Source: Erigeron canadensis
Taxonomy: Eukaryota > Streptophyta > Magnoliopsida > Asterales > Asteraceae
Length of the DNA: 64,000 nucleotides
Reading direction: 5' to 3'
Assembly (NCBI RefSeq): GCF_010389155.1
Contig: NC_057769.1
Span: 29,264,735 to 29,328,734 of the forward strand
Each line of letters starts with the position of its first letter. The stretch's first letter is position 1. The notes beneath the pieces were generated by a model that saw only the letters and a list, made by a program, of their open reading frames with translations, was not told the origin of the DNA and ran no database searches. Positions 1 to 12,001 of the stretch are shown piece after piece. Position numbers and translations under genes: made by a program.

Positions 1-281
1 GTTAACATAGACAAAACAGCATTCCAAGAAAATATATTTCTCTCAGGCATTTCATCGAACACCTTGTATGCATTTTCGAAAAAACCAGATTTTCCATAGA
101 CATCAATGAGCCTGTTTAGTATGAAAGTTTCGGACCAAAATGGAGACTTGATGATGTGGGCATGTACGGATGGTGTTTGTTTTGATAATGTTTTTGACTT
201 CAGACATTGTTGTAATAAGCTTGCTAATGGGGATGAGTCAATAAGTTGGAAATTATTGTTGTTGAATAAATATTTTGCCAT
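1..281 (-). CDS. PPR protein, At2g13600/SLO2-like (5' part only)
   Basis: The minus strand is open from an ATG at 281 to the left edge and encodes about 93 residues. After a short leader it reads SSPLASLLQQCLKSK, then HAHIIKSPFWSETFILNRLI and a PPR-like stretch ending KVFDEMPERNIFSWNAV. This order and spacing match the N-terminus of Arabidopsis At2g13600 (SLO2), a PLS-class PPR protein for mitochondrial RNA editing; that assignment rests on remembered similarity. PLS-type PPR proteins bind single-stranded organellar RNA, each motif reading roughly one base. The frame is open upstream of the ATG as far as a TAA near 410 but holds no other ATG, so 281 is the chosen start. The rest of the gene, including any E/DYW domain, is outside the window. 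Confidence 0.75.
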   Translation of the reverse strand, partial: MAKYLFNNNNFQLIDSSPLASLLQQCLKSKTLSKQTPSVHAHIIKSPFWSETFILNRLIDVYGKSGFFENAYKVFDEMPERNIFSWNAVLSML

Positions 282-1369
282 GTATTTTTTAGTAACGGGT
301 ATATAGGGATTTTTAAAATTTAAGTCACCAGTAAGCACCCGTTTTGAAGAGTTTTTTAGTTCCAATATTTTGACATTGTGCGATGTCCATAACAATGTAG
401 AAAAGCTGATTTAGCTACAAGACATTCATATATTCTCAATCCTCATAAATGTAATTGTTCAATTATGATTTTTTTTTTCTTTGAATAAAGTCCAACTACT
501 TGAGTAACCCCACGGCGAAATGTGACCCTATACTTTCACGAATGTAGACAACGCTAGATAGTTCAACCCCACCATAAGTTTTATTACAAGAACTTAAACT
601 GTTGAGCTCATGAATAAATTAGCCATTTGTAATCTACTTAACGTAAAGGTTTGATTTACATAGTGACCTATAGCCATTTGTAATCTACTTAGTCGAAAGG
701 TTTGATTGGAATTACTCGATCGGTAGGTGATTGGCCAATAATAACTTAGACGCATAAAAACCAAACTGGAAAATGATTATATAGCAAGCTATTAACTTAG
801 ACATAGTCAAATACTATAAAACAATATTAGACTAGCTTATTTGGTTTGATTGTAAGCTCGTCATGCACTACAATCATGTATTTACAAAGTGTGGAGTCCT
901 AATTATCAATGATTTTCTTTATAGTGGTTTTGCTAATCATTAGCATAAGGACTAATGGGAGTTTTCATTAACACATTTGAAATTATCGGGTTGAGATGAT
1001 GGCATCAAATTAATGGATTATCAAAGTGATTAAACTTGGTCTCGTGAAGGAGTTTTGATGAATTTGTTCTCGAGGGGTTGTAAATTTTTGTAATCAAGAC
1101 TCTGGAAGTAAATGGATGATGTATATGATTCTCTCTTGTACATTTAAAATAAGTATAAAATTGCATTTCGTAATTGTTACATACATGGTTAGGTTGTATC
1201 CTATTGACCTCGTCAACTACTTAACTTGTTTGGGCCGAATGCTGGAACACGTTGCGATTAAATTTTTTTCAAAACGATTTAACAGCAACACATTGGCATC
1301 CTATGCTCAACCATGTTTTACTAAGATGAGTCGATATACATATATCCGTACTTTCATCTTGGATACAAC
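282..1369. other. Intergenic spacer with repeat copy A
   Basis: No coding signal was found. Roughly 535-975 is a diverged copy of the sequence at about 9885-10285 on the far side of the U11/U12-35K gene, in the same orientation. The best-preserved block is near 879-908. The rest is unremarkable AT-rich spacer. Confidence 0.5.
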
Positions 1370-4300
1370 TTACTCATATCTGTGGCGTTTGTGAGACCGT
1401 TCCCTGTCACTGGATCGTCTTGCTTCAGATCGTTGTTCCCTGTCACTAGATCGTCTTGCATCAGATCGGTGATCACGACTCCTAGATGTTCTCTTATGTC
1501 TATGAGAATCTCTACTCTTTTTGGAGTTGTCTTCCCTCTCATCATATTGATGGTCATGGCTGTAGGACCTTTCGCGTTCATCATGATAATTTCTACTGTG
1601 CTTGTGGCTCTTCCTGGATCCATCTTTGGTATCCACGGACTCCCTTTCCCCATGTAGTCGGTCCCTGCTGCTTGATCTTCTCCCATGTCGGGGGCTTCTA
1701 TCCTCCCTGTCTGTGTGTTTTTTCCTTTGGGGCGGCGATGGAATCTACACCAATTATAGGAAGTAATGTTGACAGTATACACAATACTGCTTTAACAAAA
1801 ATAATAAGTGCTGATTAAGAAAAACCTTTCGTTAATGGGTCCTCAGTTAAAAATTACAGAATACTACATGTCAATGACTACAAAATCAATGCAGTGCCAC
1901 TAGGCAAAGTTGGGAAATTTTGCAACACATGGACTTCTACTATTGCACTGGTAGAGTAATGACCCAGGACACATTATGTTGAGGTGGCAAAAAAGATGGC
2001 GTGTTTGGTAACGTTCAAAAGAAACGAGTTTTGGGTGCGGGCCAAAACTATTCAGGTTGACCCAAAACACATTTGTCCAAAATGCAAAAACTTCCAGATA
2101 TATGATTATAGAAATATATTATTATTTAAATATAGATAATTTGATATAACTTTACAAGTAAAATGATTTAGCCATTTAGGAAGAGTTAATTAAAGTACAC
2201 TTTCGAGTTTCGACCTGTAACCTGTTACGATTAACCGTAAAATGTAGCCACGTTCATCATATTCATAAGCAAAAGGCCAAACATTGCCACCTCTGCTCAC
2301 AAGGAGAGACCTTATTACATGTTGGTTAGCAAAGAGCCTTTTCTCCGGGAATTCGGAAAGTTTAGGCAAGCAAAAACAACATAACTGAGTAGAAAGCTAA
2401 GGGCTTTTCGCAGTTGCAAGAATGAGAATACATACCTCAAATCGTGACATGTAATTTCCTTCAGGAGGAGGCGGGATTCCAAGCCGTTTCAAATCATCCA
2501 ATGGAATTGGACGCCTTAATCAAGTATAAAAAAGAAAAAGACAAGTTAGTTTCATATTTATATGTAAAATTATACAGCAGTTGCTAAGAATTCATACAAT
2601 GGAGCACGAAATGGTCTTTCACGTCCTCCAAACCGAAGCTGGCCAGATTCTTTTTTACCTCCAAGACCCCCTCCTGAAAAATTAACATAACCTCAATAAC
2701 AATTGTCACGTACGCCAAAAAAGAGTATTCAAAGAGCAAAAATCCAACTGACCTAATCTTCTTGGAATCCACCCTGGCATTAGTTGTTGGCGGTTGTAAT
2801 CAACTATAATTTCAGAATCATCAATAAATGAATGGTGCGCTTTCTGCACACAAGAAAAAAGTAATCTTTTACGCATCAGCGTGTATACTCAAAGTCAAAA
2901 GTAAAAAAAAAAAAAAAAGTGTTATCATTTCATCATACATTCGTACCTCATATGCCCGTTGCATCTCTCTTTCACTTTCATACTCCACAAATGCATAACC
3001 TTGAGAAGCACCAGTAACTGTCAAACAGCCCACTCATTATTATCAAGGAGATACAACTTTAGTTTAAGACTACATATTTCCTTTTGATATAATAATGCCA
3101 CAGCTTGTAATAAACTTTTGAAAAAAGACACATAAATCAGGGCACACTAATTTTGCAATTATGAAAGTTCAAAAAAATCAAATTTAGCCAATAAAACAAT
3201 CTATCAATGAATGTCAAGATTTGGATTGTCAGAACACTGTAGCGATATGCATTACCTATATGCCGGACCAGTCGCAAGTTCTTCACTGTTCCATATTTGC
3301 TCATAGCCTATAAAACAATTCAAGAAACAACAGATATTCAATGCCTTGAAGATGTGGTATAACTTCTCGCATGTAACAACAAAGGAACACAAAATAAAGT
3401 TTACGTAGTTATCTTAATATTACAAGGTATCCACTAGTCCACTGAATATAAATTAGCATCACCTTTTGGCTTTTATGCTAACTGAATGCCAACTCCAGAC
3501 ATACACGGAATTACCTTAAGGGTAGGGGTAGCCGTGGCTACGGGTCCGCTCAACCGATGTAGTGAAAATATTTTCAAAATATGTCAGTTTTTTTATTGAT
3601 GCTATGATACAATTCCGCTCAAAATTTATACCCGGAAGAAGAAACGTGCTGTTGCGGGTTCGGGTCCAATTGAATTGGAGCAATTTAATACAGTTTTTGG
3701 TAATTGGATAGACCCAATTGGTCAAACAAGCAACATGGCAGTAGGAATTTGAGGAGTCCCTCACCATCCAAATTCCAAGAGTTGTTATTAAATTTATGTA
3801 TTATATATAGCACGTTATGTTTTAGTTTTCTATCATCCAATAAAATATTCTCATTATCTTTGTTTGTAATTGGAGAAATTGCCCTTCTCGAATTGGGCCT
3901 ATCAATGTCAGTAATTGACTCTAGTAATATATGATTAAAATCCCAGATTCTATCATTTGGTTCCATTGCTGGGAATCGAAGAAACAACTATGGTGAACAT
4001 GCGGAGCGGCTCTGAAACCAGTGGTTCTCAACCAGATGCTATCACAGCACAATTGAGTGCAATTGCTGCTAAACTTGAAGCCATGGAATCTTTAAGGGAT
4101 AATATGGCTGAGTTAAAACGACAAGCGGCGTCCAGAGAGAAATCGAGTAGTAGCGGAACTAAGCATGACGAAGGGGAGCATAGTTATTCTAGTTTCCGTC
4201 GTTGTCCCTATCACAAAATTGAATTTCCCGTTTTCAGCAGAGGAGACCCAACGGGTTGGATACTGAAAGCAGAAAAATACTTTCAATTTTACCAAACCTT

Positions 4301-7300
4301 GGATGAAGAGAAGGTGGATATTCAATATTGCAGCTATGCATTTCGAAGGCGATACACTGGACCTTTACTCATGGATATCGGCTGAGCAAGAGTTTGAATT
4401 TTGGGAAGATTTAATCGCTGCTTTGAAAAAACATTTCGGGCCACCAGAGTTCCAGAACCCGGATGAGTATTTGTGTAGTATCAAGCAAATCGGAACGGTT
4501 CAGGAGTACCGTCAGGAATTTGCATGTAGATCATCTCGGGTTTCCAATTGGCCCGAACATGGCTTGTTAGGAGTCTTTCTAAACGAACTCAAGGATGAGT
4601 TGAAGGCGAACGTTCGCATCCATAAACCCCGTTCAGTTTACAAAGCCGTAAGCCTAGCGATTGAATTTGAATCCAAACTCAACCATTCACGACCCGAAAA
4701 GAAAAACACAAGTAACTCTCAATTGAAACCTGATTCAAAACCCTACACTCCAGTGACCTACGCTTCATCATCCACCAACCAACCGAAAGCCGAACCCAAA
4801 CCCAACTTTCGACTAACTGATCCTGAAAAACAGGCACGCTTCGTTAAGGGCGAGTGCTTCCGATGTGGGGACAAGTATGGTCCGGGGCATAGGTGTAAAA
4901 CTGGAACGTTAAAAACTTTTGAAACCAATGAGGGAGATGTTGAGCAACCTCCGGAGGAAGCCATAGATTTATATGATGTGCAGGAAGACACAGCAGAAAT
5001 TAGCCTTCATGCACTATTGGGGAAGTCACATCCCACTACCATGGAAGTCCACGGTACACTCAACTCTATTAAGGTATTAATTCTGGTTGATGGGGGTTCT
5101 ACCCACAACTTTATTTCTGAAATTATGGTAAATGAGTTGAAACTTGTTACCCAATTGGTAGCTCCATTTGGTGTTGAAATCGGGTAACGGGGATGTGATT
5201 CGTTGTGGTAGAATTTGCAAAAATCTTTCTGTGCTGATAAATAACCTCAACATTACCCAAGATTTTCATCCTTTTTCTCTAGGTGGGGCTGATTTGGTGC
5301 TAGGTGTACAATGGCTTGCTACCTTGAATACGGTACAAGCGAATTGGAAAGAGATGTTTATGGTTTTTACTGTGGATGGGAAGAGATACAAATTGCAAGG
5401 TGTTCCTTCTGGGCCTCAAATATCATCTAGTTTTCAGCATTTAGCTATCGACCCTGAAGCTAACCCTAAAATGCCACCCTTGTTACAGTCTATTGTTACT
5501 AAATACCAAACTGTTTTTGACGAACCGAAAGATTTGCCACCTACCCGTACCCAAACTCACTCAATTACCTTAATCCCAAATTCCCTTCCACCAAACATTC
5601 GCCCTTACTTATATCCCCACTCCCAAAAAACTGAAATAGAGAAGCAAGTGGAGCAACTCTTAACAGCCGGGTTCATCCAATCGAGTACCGGTCCTTTCTC
5701 AAGCCCCGTCCTATTGGTTAAAAAAAAAGGATAATTCTTGGCGTATGTGTAGATTGTCGGGCACTTACCGAGATCACTATTGCTGACAAGTACCCTATTC
5801 CAGATGTCGATGAGCTTTTGGACGAGTTACATGGGGCAAAAATATTCTCAAAATTGGATTTACAGTCGGGCTATTATCAGATTAGAGTTGCTGCCCCGGA
5901 TGTGCCGAAGACAGCATTTCGCACTCATTTAGGGCATTATGAGTAGGTCATGCCCTTTGGGCTGACAAATGCCCCATCAACCTTCCAAGCCGTTATGAAA
6001 GACCTGTTTCGCCCTTTTTTACGTCGTTTTATACTGGTTTTCTTTGATGATATCTTGATATATAGCCCTAGCATGGAACAACATGTAGGACATTTTGAAC
6101 AAACTTTGAAGTTGTTGCATGATAACTGTTTTTTTGCCAAATTAACTAAATGTTGTTTTGGTCAATCTAAAGTGGTTTTTCTTGGACACTTGGTTACACC
6201 GGAAGGGGTTCAGGTGGAACAGGATAAGGTTTTGGCAGTTCAATCCTGGCCAATTCCGACTAATGTTAAGCAGGTTCGAGGATTTTTAGGCTTAACAGGT
6301 TATTATCGACGGTTTGTGCGAAATTATGGTTCAATTGCAAGGCCTCTCACAGCTCTTACTAAGAAAGATGGATTTGTTTGATCTGATGAAGCTTTAGAGG
6401 CTTTTAAAGCCCTTAAACAGACCCTAGTATCTGCCCCTGTCCTACGTTTACCAGACTTCTCCACAACTTTTGTGGTTGAATGTGACGCTTCATCTGATGG
6501 AGTAGGAGGTATCCTGTCACAAGATGAACACCCGGTAGCCTATTTCAGCAAGGGCTTTTCACCTTCTAACCGGATGAAATCAGCTTATGATCGAGGGTTG
6601 TTAGCTTTGGTTCTCGCTGTACAAAAAATGGAACCACTATCTAATGGGTCGCCATTTTATCATCCGTACAGATCACTACACTTTGAAGTTCTTACTTGAG
6701 CAGCGTATAACTACCGAACAGCAACGATTGCTACTCAAGCTTATGCCTTATGACTTTTCTATTTGTCATAGATCTGGGAAAGAGAATCGTGGGGCAGATG
6801 CTTTGTCTCGGATGCCCCACTCTGATGACTTATTAACTTTAACCGTTCCTTTTTGTGTAGAAAATGCAGAGATTAAAGAGGGGCTTCAGACTGATCCCTA
6901 CACCAGTAATATCATCCAAGAATTGCTTTCTGATCCAGCATCCGTTCCTGATTTCAATTTGGTAGATCAGCTTCTCTTTTATAAGAAGCGTTGGGTGATC
7001 CCGACGTGCCCAGTATCAAGCTCACATTGCTGCAGGAAGCACACAACACCCATATGGGGGGCCCATACGAGCTTGAGTTACCTGCGGATGCCAAAATTCA
7101 TACTGTATTCCATGTTTCAATGCTCAAACCAGCTCAGGGAGCACTTGCTGCAGGTCCTATCCCACCTCTTCCTATTACTAAAGATTGGGAAATTGATTTA
7201 GAACCCGATTCTGTGGTATCATATCGATGGGTGGCGGAGGCAGGAAAACGAGTGTTGGAACTCTTGATTTCTTGGCGTCATCGCCCTACTGAAGAAGCTA

Positions 7301-9036
7301 CTTGGGAATCTTTTGACCTCTTGGCTGAACAATTCCCTAACATTCGCCTTGAGGACAAGGCGTTTTACGGGGAGGGATGTAATGATACAATTCCGCTCAA
7401 AATTTGAGGAGTAGGAATTTGATAGACCCACTTGGTCAAACATGCAACATGGCAGTAGGAATTTGAGGAGTCCCTCGCCATCCAAATTCCAAGAGTTGTT
7501 ATTAAATTTATGTATTATATATAGCACGTTATGTTTTTAGTTTTCTATCATCCAATAAAATATTCTCATTATCTTTGTTTGTAATTGGAGAATTGCCCTT
7601 CTCAAATTGGGCCTATCAATGTCAGTAATTGACTCCAGTAATATTTGATTAAAATCCCAGATTCTATCATGCTACAGGTCAACGAAATTTGGGATACTGG
7701 TCATATAGATAACTTTAAACTTTTGAAAGATATTTATAAGAACAAAAGTTAGATAGAGGTATTTGAGCATGTAAATGGGATAGAAAACCAACAAAAATAC
7801 TATAACTCTTATAAAATGCTAAAAATAGCAAAAAAATCCATAAAAAATGCATAAAAATCATAACAATCTAGTCATTAATGTTACATTGCACGAATATGAG
7901 GCTATTGTTAAAAGTTTGTGCTACGAGACACTCGCAATCTTGGTTCCGCCACTAACTCCAGATAACCAAATCAATGGTTTGTTTCATAAAAATAACAATG
8001 CAGAATGCACTTTTTCATTTTGTAACTTTTACCATTGTACTTTTTTTCTCAAGTAATTAAAGACGGTTTGGACAACATAAAGCCGACTTCTGGGTTCAGT
8101 AACCAAAAAAACTTACATAAAAATGTTGGATTTATAAAATAATGTCAGATTTCCAGTAAAATATATATTACATTCACCTACTGTTCAGAAGGTTTTTGGG
8201 AGTACGTATAAGTTATTGCATTGATCGAAAGCTAGAAATGCAGTTTAAAGTGTTTGGTTATTACCTGCTTTAGCCTTTTGATAGAAAAACACACTTTTAA
8301 GCAAGGTAAATGTTGTTTAATTTTAACACAAAACGTTTAAGCCAAACGCGTATATAAACAATAACAGCTAAAAACGCATATATACGCAATTATAACACTC
8401 AACTACTAAAACAAAATAACATAAACGCGCTTATAGCACTTCACACGTACCCTAGTCCTACAACGACAAAAACAATCCGTAAACCGAGAAAATTAAGTCG
8501 GTATATTTCGGCTCAAAAAAAGATAGATAAAAAAACATAATAAATAATAAACACAACAAATTCCAGCGGAAATCATTAAAATGAAACACATTTTACTAAC
8601 GTAGGTTAGACACTCAAAATAACTCATTTCATAAACCTTAATATTAAATCAATTAAAATAATAATAATAACCTTGTGAAGAGTATCTTCAGTAGTGAGCC
8701 GAGACAAGCGGCCAACAAAAAGAGTACAATATGGATCTTCACCGATTACATTCGGGTCACCAAACGGGTCATCTACATAATTTCACTAAAAAAATTAATT
8801 AACCAATAATAAGTGACTTCAGTTAGATAGATATACACATAAGAATAATAATAATAATTGGAAAGAAGAAGATTACAGAGGCCAGCGGAAGAACATAAGA
8901 GAGCACGGTAAACGGCGTTATCATGAGGAAGAATGTCGGTGCCGTCAATACTGCCGGCTTGAATTGGGTGATATGATTTTGCGTAAAACACCGAGTTTAA
9001 TTTACTGCTGTTATTCTCATTGTTTCTGCTGCTCAT
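1370..9036 (-). CDS. SNRNP35: U11/U12 snRNP 35 kDa protein (minor spliceosome)
   Basis: Eight exons on the minus strand: 9036-8877, 8772-8672, 3307-3256, 3017-2947, 2843-2753, 2673-2598, 2514-2436 and 1744-1370. All introns are GT-AG and the phases agree, giving 334 residues, the usual plant length. The protein starts [11 protein letters not shown] and contains [13 protein letters not shown]. It has one RRM (RNP2 CTLFVGRL near 69-76, RNP1-like GYAFVEYE near 111-118), then [20 protein letters not shown], a Gly-rich segment, and a C-terminal Arg/Ser/Asp/His-rich tail. This is the plant U11/U12-35K layout, the minor-spliceosome counterpart of U1-70K, which acts in the U11/U12 di-snRNP that recognises U12-type introns in the nucleus. 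Intron 2 (3308-8671) is enlarged by a gypsy insertion. Identification is from remembered Arabidopsis sequence and exon fit. Confidence 0.93.
3605..3955 (+). repeat. 5' LTR of the gypsy element
   Basis: 351 bases, TG...CA ends. Compared with the 3' LTR it has an extra internal segment of about 64 bases (around 3634-3700); elsewhere the two differ by scattered substitutions and short indels. A TATA-like run (tattatatatag) lies at about 3800-3812. Confidence 0.9.
3958..3980 (+). other. Primer-binding site of the gypsy element
   Basis: Starts TGGTTCC two bases after the LTR and includes GGGAATCGAA, the complement expected for the T-arm and 3' end of a tRNA. The exact primer tRNA was not identified. 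Confidence 0.65.
3990..7405 (+). pseudogene. gag-pol remains of the gypsy element
   Basis: Gag begins at the ATG at 3990. The frame shifts near 4325, again near 5185 and again near 5730, and there is an in-frame stop at about 5944. Recognisable in order: a gag core; a zinc knuckle [14 protein letters not shown] (about 4856-4897); a protease motif with DGGSTHNFI, where DSG is expected; reverse transcriptase with the motif [10 protein letters not shown] (about 6040-6065); and RNase H starting [10 protein letters not shown] (about 6472). The integrase catalytic core is gone: sequence jumps from an HNTHMGG segment (near 7040) straight to the C-terminal [18 protein letters not shown] segment. A chromodomain-like region with [16 protein letters not shown] follows to about 7360. 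No intact polyprotein can be made. Confidence 0.9.
7369..7377 (+). other. Polypurine tract of the gypsy element
   Basis: GGGGAGGGA, five bases before the 3' LTR; the expected second-strand primer position. Confidence 0.7.
7383..7669 (+). repeat. 3' LTR of the gypsy element
   Basis: 287 bases with the same ends as the 5' LTR but with an internal deletion relative to it. Otherwise similar, with scattered substitutions, so the insertion is not recent. Confidence 0.9.
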
Positions 9037-9414
9037 GATATCTTATTATTCTCACCGAGTTTAATTGGATGGATTTGTGTTTCTTTTCTTTTTGGTCTCA
9101 CGGTCCGGTCGCCTGTTCAGGGATTTTGTTTGTCTTAAAATGTAAAAATCCATGAAAGGTTAAGATTTAGACCTTTACCTAAATAATCTTTATTTATTTA
9201 GGTAGAGGGACTCTTTAAATGTAAAAAAAAAAAACTTTTGCCATTGAATATGACATCTGTCTCTAGTGATGAGTTTCACGCGCTCTAAGCCCATGCGCGG
9301 TTAGGAAGATTGGCATCGAGGTATTTACTATTGATCCAAACCAAATAAAGTAAATAGTCTAAAATGTAAATAAATGTAAATGTCCGATTGTAATATACTC
9401 TTTGTTTAAACAAA

Positions 9415-9832
9415 CTAGCGTTGTACTCGGCGATGCAGCGGGGAATAAGAAAAAAATGGTGGTGGTTTGATGGTGGTTTGTGGGGCGGCGGCGATGAAAA
9501 AGAAAAAAAAATAAGCCGGCGGCGGTGGATGGTGGTTTGATGGTGGTTTTTGGGGCGGTGGTGGATGGTGTTTATGGGGGATAACGTACATAGAAGGTGG
9601 ATTGCAGCGGTGGATGGTGGTATTTGGGACGGTGGTGGATGGTGTTTATGGGGGGAGAAAATCAGAGAAGGGGGGAGGGAGAGAAAATCAGAAATCGGAT
9701 GAACGTATGTGTGTGTAATAAGCGTGATGGAGAAAAAATAGGGTAGTGTAAATTAGGAGGGCATAAAAGACATTTTAAAGGTAGAGGTGTTAAAAAAGGG
9801 TGGGATAGTTTGCTTATTAAGGGAGTATAAAT
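9415..9832 (-). mobile_element. Short Helitron-like element upstream of SNRNP35
   Basis: Read on the minus strand it begins TTTATACTCCCTTAATAAGC, has a CCA-rich interior, then a GC-rich hairpin region (CCCCGCTGCATCGCCGAG), and ends ACGCTAG followed by T. The layout matches the other Helitron-like elements in this window. No coding capacity. It sits about 380 bases upstream of the SNRNP35 start codon. Confidence 0.5.
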
Positions 9833-9884
9833 AAAGTTAAGCAACCCTAAACCCAAGAGTAAAATGTCATCTCATATGAATATT

Positions 9885-10285
9885 CATAGACAACGCTAGA
9901 TAGGTCAAATCTACCATTTAGCTTCATTACTAAACATAAGTAAGGTGCCAGCTAAAAATTGAACTGCTGATCTCATTAATAAAAACTGAATGTCTTTTTG
10001 TTCCACCTATAGGTCATTAGCCAATTGTAATGGTAACTTGTCCTCAAAAAAATCAAATTGAAAAATGATTATATAGTAAGTTATTGTTTGACATAATCAA
10101 ATACCATAAAACAACATCAGACTAGCTTTTTTGGTTTTGATTGTAAGTTATAATATACCAAAAGTTAGTAATGCACAACAATCTTGTATTTACAAAGTGT
10201 GGAGTCCTAATTATCATTGACTTTCTTTATAGTGGTTTTGCTAATCATTAGCCTAAGGTAACGACTAATGGAAGTTTTCATTATC
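9885..10285 (+). repeat. Repeat copy B, direct copy of 535-975
   Basis: The same blocks occur in the same order as in copy A, for example near 10189-10217 versus 879-908, with scattered indels. It flanks the SNRNP35 gene on the upstream side. Family unknown. Confidence 0.6.
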
Positions 10286-12001
10286 CTACAAGTGTGATAT
10301 GTTGTAAGAAATGGTTGATTGAATCAAAAGCAAAAGCTGATGATTTTCACATCATTTAGAGATCTTGAACAATCAAACCATATAGTGGTTAGATAAATGG
10401 AAATTATCAAAAATCTATCACTTGTTTATAAAGCATAGGCTTTATAAATGTGCTATTTAAATAGTTACTTACCCAAACTTCACAGGTAATATAAAATTTT
10501 GAGATTTTTGTCGCAAATGCTTTGTGTAGAAATATCAACCAATGGTTAGCACAAACTACATGACAACCATGTTTGCTTTGTCACAGGTTGGTTTGCTTTG
10601 CCATCAACATGTGATAAATAAGAATAAAACATTACCTAATATATGATCATATGGATGTCAATTGTCAAAAATACATCATGGTTAGACTTTACATTCTAAA
10701 AACCTTCTTGCATGAAAACAAATTGTGTGGTTCGACTTGACACCCTTTGTAATACGGAGCAACATTTTTACGTTTATATGGTCTAAGAAACCAGATAGCG
10801 GAAACCAAAATCATAAAATATATTTTAAAAACTGACATCATTGTAGTATTTGTTATCACACACAAGGTATAAGTACATATAATAATCGACAACAATGCTT
10901 CCATTTGAAGAGGGAAAAAAAAAAATCAATCCTACAAATAAACATAAGCAAATGCTTCCATAAATTTGATCAATGGGAATTGTTATTGGTAATGAAACAC
11001 GTTCCAAACTTTAACACTACACGATAAATAGAATTGTGCACGAATGATGTGTGATGGTGGATGAATTTTACGGCTAACATTAAAGTTACAAACGTCAAGT
11101 TAAATTATCAACTAAAAGGTGAAGGATAACTCTCTCATTTTTTGAAAATTTACATCTTTTTATTCTTAAACTTTTTGGATTGTTTGTTTAATTATAGAAT
11201 TTTCATTTTAAAAAAGGTCATATTTATTTTAGGAAAAGGGAATAAGAATGTAAGATGATTTTTTTGTACAAGAAGTTGTAAAAATATTTACCAGAGTCTT
11301 TAAAAAGCTTTAACTTTCGTGGTAAATATTATCATAAGAGCTTTTTACATAGATCGTCTCTGTGGTTATCCCAAAAAATCACTCTTATTTCATCATGCGT
11401 TATACACTCATTCTCTTTCTGTATCTTTTAAGTTTATCATATTTGAATGCCCAACTCATCTAGGCTCTTGCGTCACAGTCATTTAGGAAGAAGACGAGTG
11501 GATATCAAAAGGACTAAACGTCCATTTTCGACTGATGACACCAGGGATCGAAACCAGTATCATCTCTCAATTGTATATCTTTTTCAAACCATAGTAAACC
11601 CAAAGATAGTATCAGTTTAACGGACCAGTTTAAGACCGAACCTGTTCTGAATCAGAGGCAGTCTCGTCATCTGTCTGGTTACCGGTTCCATTATTAATAT
11701 CCTGGATCGACACCTAGTAAGAAGATATTTGTACTTCTTCAACATCCAGTTCAGTTAAGAAAGATATTCGAATGTTCAAATATTCAGCTGATTCAAAATG
11801 TAATGTGAATAAACTTGTACAGCACAACAAAATAAAACTCAATGAAATGCTAACTGTTGACTTGATCTGAACCCAAAAATGGGACATTTTTCACGAAAGT
11901 AGAAAGAAAAAATGAAATAGAGCGAGTGTTATCTATATATGAATAGAGTGAGGTCCAAACCAGAATCTACATACAAACCCACACCTGATTTTAAGAGATG
12001 C
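10286..12001. other. Intergenic spacer, nothing recognised
   Basis: Only short chance reading frames. The last few hundred bases should contain the 3' end of the PTI1-like transcript. Confidence 0.5.

Larger units (their letters stand above)
3605..7669 (+). mobile_element. Ty3/gypsy chromovirus-type LTR retrotransposon, decayed
   Basis: Both ends are clear: LTRs begin TGATACAATTCCGC and end ATTCTATCA, and a 5-bp duplication TGCTA flanks the element (3600-3604 and 7670-7674). A tRNA-complementary primer-binding site follows the 5' LTR, and a polypurine tract precedes the 3' LTR. The interior carries gag, protease, reverse transcriptase and RNase H, a mostly deleted integrase, and a C-terminal chromodomain-like region. 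Short LTRs and small size suggest a Reina-like chromovirus. It lies in the opposite orientation to the host gene, inside intron 2. Several frameshifts and stops make it non-autonomous. Confidence 0.93.
3308..8671 (-). other. Intron 2 of SNRNP35, enlarged by a retrotransposon
   Basis: The intron joins ...THKA-type coding ends: exon 2 ends on an AAG codon at 8672 and exon 3 starts at 3307 with GCTATGAGC. Of its 5364 bases, 4065 are the gypsy element at 3605-7669. The remaining 3308-3599 and 7675-8671 show no coding signal. Confidence 0.85.

Noticed and set aside
1382..1818. Plus-strand open frames across the end of SNRNP35
   Set aside because: They are antisense shadows of the low-complexity Arg/Ser/Asp-rich last exon.
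3957..3989. Gag extended upstream with a TTG start
   Set aside because: This stretch is the primer-binding site region; the first ATG at 3990 is the sensible start.
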